Positions 60,799-64,000 of a stretch of DNA of 64,000 nt are shown here, piece after piece (positions within the stretch are counted from its first letter, which is position 1; every line of letters begins with the position of its first letter). Made by a program: the position numbers and the translations under genes. The stretch lies in contig NZ_CP035283.1 of NCBI RefSeq assembly GCF_004103755.1, positions 930,001-994,000 of the forward strand. Reading direction: 5' to 3'. The notes under the pieces are model-generated. The model saw nothing but the letters and a program-made list of their open reading frames with translations. It was not told the origin of the DNA and made no database searches. Source of the DNA: Caproiciproducens sp. NJN-50 (lineage in GTDB: Bacteria; Bacillota; Clostridia; Oscillospirales; Acutalibacteraceae).

Positions 60799-61917
60799 AT
60801 GGAAAAGGGCGAGCCAGTTTCAACCAGCCAGCCGTTATACCTGCAAATATACACCATTCTGAAAAAAAGGATTTTCGATGAAAATTATGGGGAAGGGGCA
60901 TTCCTGCCATCAGAGCGGGAGTTAAGCGAAGAATTCCAGGTGGAGCGCGCTACGGTACGCCGCTCCCTGAAGTTGCTGTCCGACGAAAATCTGATTCGGA
61001 AGATCCCGGGGACCGGGAGCAAGATCCTTTTCCCTTCCCCAAACAGCTCTTTACCGAAAACGATAGATACAGACTGGATTTCCTTTGTGCTGCCGGGCAA
61101 CAGCGTGACAAAAATCAGCGAACCGTTTATGGCTCTTCTCTTTAACGACTTGGAGACTGAATGCCGTAAACTGGGGTATTCTCTTTTTTACACCAATGCC
61201 ACCAGTTACGAAAACCTTCCTGCGCTGATTCGCGAACATGGCGTTAAAACGGTGATTTGGGTGAGTGACGTTGAAAGAAGCATTCTGGACCTTGCTTACA
61301 AAAACAAGATCAATTCCATTGTTTTCGGAAATGAGTATAAACATTTTCCCTCGATTGCCGTCGACTATTTCGGAGGCAGCCAGATCGCACTCCGCCATCT
61401 CATTGAAAACGGACATCAAAAAATTGCTTTGATTAACGGAATTCCCAATTACTACACAGCCAGGATGAGGCTGGACGGCTACTATACCGCCATGTTAAGA
61501 AACAAACAGCCCATTGTCCAGGACTATGTCGTGAACGGCGACTGGGGATTTGAAAGCGGATATAGCTGCATGAGAAGGCTTTTGGCTTTGTCTGCGCCGC
61601 CCACCGCAGTGTTTGCCGCGAACGACATGATGGGTTTAGGTGCATTGAAAGCGGCGACCGACCTGGGCTTGTCTGTTCCCGAAGATGTTTCGATCATCGG
61701 TGGCGACAATATCAAGCAGTCCCAGTACTCTTCTCCCACTCTTACGACTGTGGGCCCAAGTATTCCTCAGCTTGCGGCCTTGCTTGCCCAGTATGCCGTA
61801 GCTTCCGAACAGAACTCACCTGCTGAAAAGGGAGTTCCTCCCTTTAAAATCATTGTTCCAGTGGTTCTCTATCAGCGCGCTTCCGTAAGGACACTTTCCG
61901 GTTCGGGCAATTCGTGA
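60799..61917 (+). CDS. GntR-type DNA-binding domain fused to a LacI-type sugar-binding domain (AraR-like)
   Basis: A 372-residue regulator. The N-terminal winged helix (YLQIYTILKKRIFDENYGEGAFLPSERELSEEFQVERATVRRSLKLL, about 13-58) is GntR-type. The rest is a LacI-type periplasmic-binding fold ending SVPEDVSIIGGDNIKQSQYSSPTLTTV. The same chimera is known from AraR. The ATG at 60799 has AGGG 11 bases upstream; the in-frame TTG at 60790 is too close to it. It is divergent from the tct-dgo operon and likely senses galactonate or a derivative. Confidence 0.88.
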   Translation: MEKGEPVSTSQPLYLQIYTILKKRIFDENYGEGAFLPSERELSEEFQVERATVRRSLKLLSDENLIRKIPGTGSKILFPSPNSSLPKTIDTDWISFVLPGNSVTKISEPFMALLFNDLETECRKLGYSLFYTNATSYENLPALIREHGVKTVIWVSDVERSILDLAYKNKINSIVFGNEYKHFPSIAVDYFGGSQIALRHLIENGHQKIALINGIPNYYTARMRLDGYYTAMLRNKQPIVQDYVVNGDWGFESGYSCMRRLLALSAPPTAVFAANDMMGLGALKAATDLGLSVPEDVSIIGGDNIKQSQYSSPTLTTVGPSIPQLAALLAQYAVASEQNSPAEKGVPPFKIIVPVVLYQRASVRTLSGSGNS

Positions 61918-62253
61918 ATCGGAGCGTAAGCTGGCTAAATTCTCGATACGGATGTCCCATCAATGCCCGATGTTCCCGCTCCGTCTCGCCTCAATACGGT
62001 TCGCCTGAGACGAGACCATATCCGGAATCAAATCCGTGGGCCGATTCCGATGTCCCGGGCCGGCTTTGTCCATCGGGTAATTTCTGCGACCGGTTTCCCG
62101 CGGATCTCCGGCCGGTACAGGCAGCCTGCGGAGGCGCACAAGCGCAGAACATGCATTCTAATATATCAATGGGAATTTTGGGGAATCCGAACCCTGCAAC
62201 CCGGCCTTTTTCCAACAGAGGAAGAGCAGAGAAAAACGGTTGCCCGATCCAAG
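61918..62253. other. Gap without a recognisable gene
   Basis: Several overlapping open frames exist, but none has a ribosome binding site, a domain or plausible codon use. The stretch probably consists of decayed sequence at the edge of the mobile-element remnants to the right. Confidence 0.4.
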
Positions 62254-62283
62254 GCGGAGGTAAGTACCCCCGCTTTTCTTTAT
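62254..62283 (+). terminator. Terminator-like hairpin
   Basis: GCGGAGGTA (62254-62262) and TACCCCCGC (62265-62273) pair with one mismatch and are followed by TTTTCTTT. The two-base loop is tighter than usual, so the inner pairs probably stay open. It could end the regulator transcript 340 bases downstream of its stop codon. Confidence 0.45.
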
Positions 62284-62350
62284 GCCGAAATAACCGATCG
62301 CGTTGTCGCCAGGATTTCAGTGAAGGGGGAAAGTTAGGAGCCGATGACTT

Positions 62351-62668
62351 GTGCCAACAAAAAACAGGAAGTATTACGAAGCCCTGTTTCGCTCGTATTC
62401 AGATTTAGTAACGCTTGGCCAATTTCAAAAGATGAATTCCATTTATTTTACCATTGTTGTTCTGCTTTTCCGGCTATACATCAAAGATAGAAATTACAAA
62501 CAGCAAATTAATATTTTATCTATAACACATAATAATTTAAAAGTAAATGCAAGTATTATACCAATTTACAATTCCTATGTGACGGGTTATAATTTCTTTG
62601 TGAACATGAATTCAATAAGTCAACACCCACATGGAAACAAGAGCGAACGCTGTTTCAGCAATGTGTAA
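62351..62668 (+). pseudogene. Excisionase-like helix-turn-helix gene, truncated after about 28 residues
   Basis: A GTG-started frame begins with MPTKNRKYYEALFRSYSDLV and then TLGQFQKM. I recall this as the conserved start of small helix-turn-helix/excisionase-type proteins of clostridial integrative elements. After residue 28 the sequence becomes AT-rich and unlike the family (the expected LGGI helix-turn-helix is missing), so the frame to 62668 is probably a fusion with non-coding DNA. It supports a decayed integrative element here. Confidence 0.45.
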
Positions 62669-62768
62669 TTTAGATTTTCTCGCAGATACGGACCTGATTT
62701 ATGCGGCGAAGTCGTGAAGCTGAATCATTGTGATTACATAGAAATCGATTGGCGGGGGGCGTCGGGTA

Positions 62769-62903
62769 TTGGAAGCTTTAGAAAATGAACTGTATATTGA
62801 TATTCAGGAAAAGAGCCGCAAAAAAATTCTTGAGGTTTTTGAATTGGCCAGAGCGATCCAACTGCCGGTGGTCGATCGGAAAAAGGTAGTGGGCATTTTG
62901 GAT
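62769..62903 (+). pseudogene. Fragment of a CBS-domain protein
   Basis: From a TTG at 62769, about 45 residues include KILEVFELARAIQLPVVDRK and then KVVGILD, a CBS-domain half with the usual PVVD and VVGIL elements. The frame stays open to 63047, but beyond about 62903 it runs antisense to the recombinase gene, so the true coding part ends at a junction. A G-rich sequence precedes the TTG. The parent protein cannot be named. Confidence 0.4.
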
Positions 62904-63491
62904 AGTTCTACCCTCAATGCCAGTTTTTACTCCTTCTTTTATAAAGAAAGTGTTTCGTATAGCATAGACAGATTTGTTTACGATTATCGTCAATCGATCA
63001 AAATCGATATCTTGCCACGTGAGAGGGATAAGTTCTCCTCTCCTTAATCCTGCAAACATCATAATTATTGCGGACAAGCGAGCTCTGTGAGGGGTTTTAA
63101 GAATCCATTGTTGTTCCTCATTTGTTAAGGCTCTCCTGCGCCTTTGAGGAGCTCTGCGAGGGATTTCACGACCTTTAGCTGAATTTTTACATGATACATC
63201 GTTCTCGATAGCCATTTCAAAGATAGCAGAGGCAGTGTTTCGAATGTCCTTTAAGGTTTTTTTCGCCATTGGCTTTTTAGTTACTGGATTTTCTTGAGCT
63301 AAAGATGTAAGCATTGCATCAATACTACGAGGCTTTATTTCCAATATGCTATCATTCCCGAGAAACTCGTAAATGTGTTTAAGCTGACATCTGAGATTCA
63401 TTGCTTGACGAATTGATACACGACCTTGCCTGTATAGATACAATTGTTCGCCCCAATAGCGAAATGTTACGGAATCATTTGCGTCATTCAT
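62904..63491 (-). pseudogene. Tyrosine recombinase (integrase), C-terminally truncated
   Basis: The first 190 or so residues are a typical phage/ICE integrase: an SAM-like core-binding domain (about 10-100), then the catalytic domain beginning ALTNEEQQWIL with the first catalytic Arg150 in MMFAGLRRGELIPLTWQDID. The similarity stops near KEGVKTG (about 62922), and the His-x-x-Arg and Tyr motifs are missing, so it should be inactive. The frame continues to 62778 through unrelated DNA that is antisense to the CBS fragment. The start has AGAGAAGG upstream and a TTGACA promoter. Confidence 0.75.
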
Positions 63492-63535
63492 TCAAAAACC
63501 TTCTCTAATAATGTGATGTATTCGCTCGCGAGCAT

Positions 63536-63564
63536 TCAATAGTACTAATATAGCACATTGTCAA
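63536..63564 (-). promoter_or_regulatory. Promoter of the truncated integrase gene
   Basis: On the minus strand TTGACA (63564-63559) and TATTGA (63541-63536) are separated by 17 bases, and the palindrome GCTCGCGAGC lies just downstream. The start codon is at 63491. Confidence 0.5.
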
Positions 63565-63644
63565 ACAATTGCATACGGAAATTTCAAAGCTATCCTTTAG
63601 GGACGGCTTTTATTATGCCTCAAATAAAAAAGGAGCTGAAAAGC

Positions 63645-64000
63645 ATGAAAAAACTTACCATGTCAAGAGCACGCCAACTGATTGAACGGGAGTTAGGAAT
63701 TAAAGCAAAAGAGCTTACTACTCCGGAGAGCATGAACAGGAACCCGGAGTTTCCCTGGTATGAGTTGCACGCCGGCAGTCAAACAATCACGGTCAGCACT
63801 TCCGGTTACGGCTCTAACACAAAAGGCAGCGAATTAATCAATCTTTCCGTTACTCATGACAACAGCCTGTCTTATATTAGCGAATACTTTTACACTGACA
63901 CGCTGGAGTACTGCGATGAATACACCCAAAAGAGAAAATATGAAGTCCTCTGCGAAAAAATGGGGATCTCCGACAATGACCCGAAATACAAACGTTTAGG
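63645..64000 (+). CDS. Unrecognised protein, runs off the right edge
   Basis: An ATG with AAAAAGGAG ten bases upstream opens a frame that stays open to the window end (at least 118 residues). It starts MKKLTMSRARQLIERELGIK and is hydrophilic, with a Tyr/Ser/Thr-rich middle (YISEYFYTDTLEYCDEY). No signal peptide or membrane segment is seen. I do not recognise the family. Position beside an integrase remnant suggests a cargo or mobile-element gene. Confidence 0.7.
   Translation, partial: MKKLTMSRARQLIERELGIKAKELTTPESMNRNPEFPWYELHAGSQTITVSTSGYGSNTKGSELINLSVTHDNSLSYISEYFYTDTLEYCDEYTQKRKYEVLCEKMGISDNDPKYKRL

Noticed and set aside
1..64000. CRISPR arrays, rRNA and tRNA genes
   Set aside because: No regularly spaced repeats, no rRNA-like conserved stretches and no convincing cloverleaf were seen by eye.

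Overview
The window looks like a chromosomal stretch of a Gram-positive anaerobe of the Firmicutes, most likely class Clostridia (an Oscillospiraceae-type organism is a guess). The reasons are AGGAGG-type ribosome binding sites, lipoproteins with Gram-positive lipoboxes, rho-independent terminators, mixed moderate base composition, and a CoA-based fermentative gene set (crotonase, propionate CoA-transferase, acyl-CoA dehydrogenases). No rRNA, tRNA, CRISPR array or complete insertion sequence was seen. The window is almost entirely catabolic: a row of small self-contained modules, each with its own transporter, enzymes and regulator.

Layout. 0.1-11.4 kb: an AcoR-like sigma-54 activator (broken by one frameshift at an A7 run) and three transcription units, each preceded by a -24/-12 promoter and a shared upstream palindromic enhancer: crotonase + family III CoA-transferase + two GntP permeases; acyl-CoA dehydrogenase + MaoC-type hydratase; acyl-CoA ligase. 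11.8-18.9 kb: ribose-type ABC importer, mutarotase, PfkB kinase and LacI repressor, divergent from deoC, probably a deoxyribose locus. 19.3-25.5 kb: a second acyl-CoA module (crotonase, propionate CoA-transferase, GntP permease, acyl-CoA dehydrogenase, MarR) with an ordinary sigma-A promoter. 25.8-27.1 kb: a phospholipase-D-like lipoprotein and an orphan small gene. 27.2-31.3 kb: LysR regulator with a long inverted-repeat operator, an FAD oxidoreductase and a DASS anion transporter. 31.4-32.6 kb: a secreted four-repeat protein.

33.0-41.4 kb: ROK repressor, GH3 glycosidase, GPH symporter, sulfatase and glucose-6-phosphate isomerase, with a palindromic operator. 41.7-51.5 kb: methylmalonate-semialdehyde dehydrogenase (iolA), a TRAP transporter, an SDR and a zinc dehydrogenase, a DeoR regulator, and iolJ and iolC. 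This is the lower branch of inositol catabolism without the upper genes, tied together by shared DeoR/IolR-type boxes. 51.6-61.9 kb: a tctCBA tripartite transporter operon running into HIT, iron alcohol dehydrogenase, dgoA, dgoD, dgoK and a 2-hydroxyacid dehydrogenase, divergent from a GntR-LacI chimera regulator; this is a galactonate-type pathway. 62-64 kb: decayed mobile-element genes (excisionase-like start, truncated tyrosine recombinase, CBS-domain fragment) and the start of an unrecognised gene.

The most interesting points are the three-promoter sigma-54 regulon with its frameshifted activator, and the TRAP-fed entry into the lower inositol pathway through two dehydrogenases. Pathway assignments beyond the individual enzyme families are inference.
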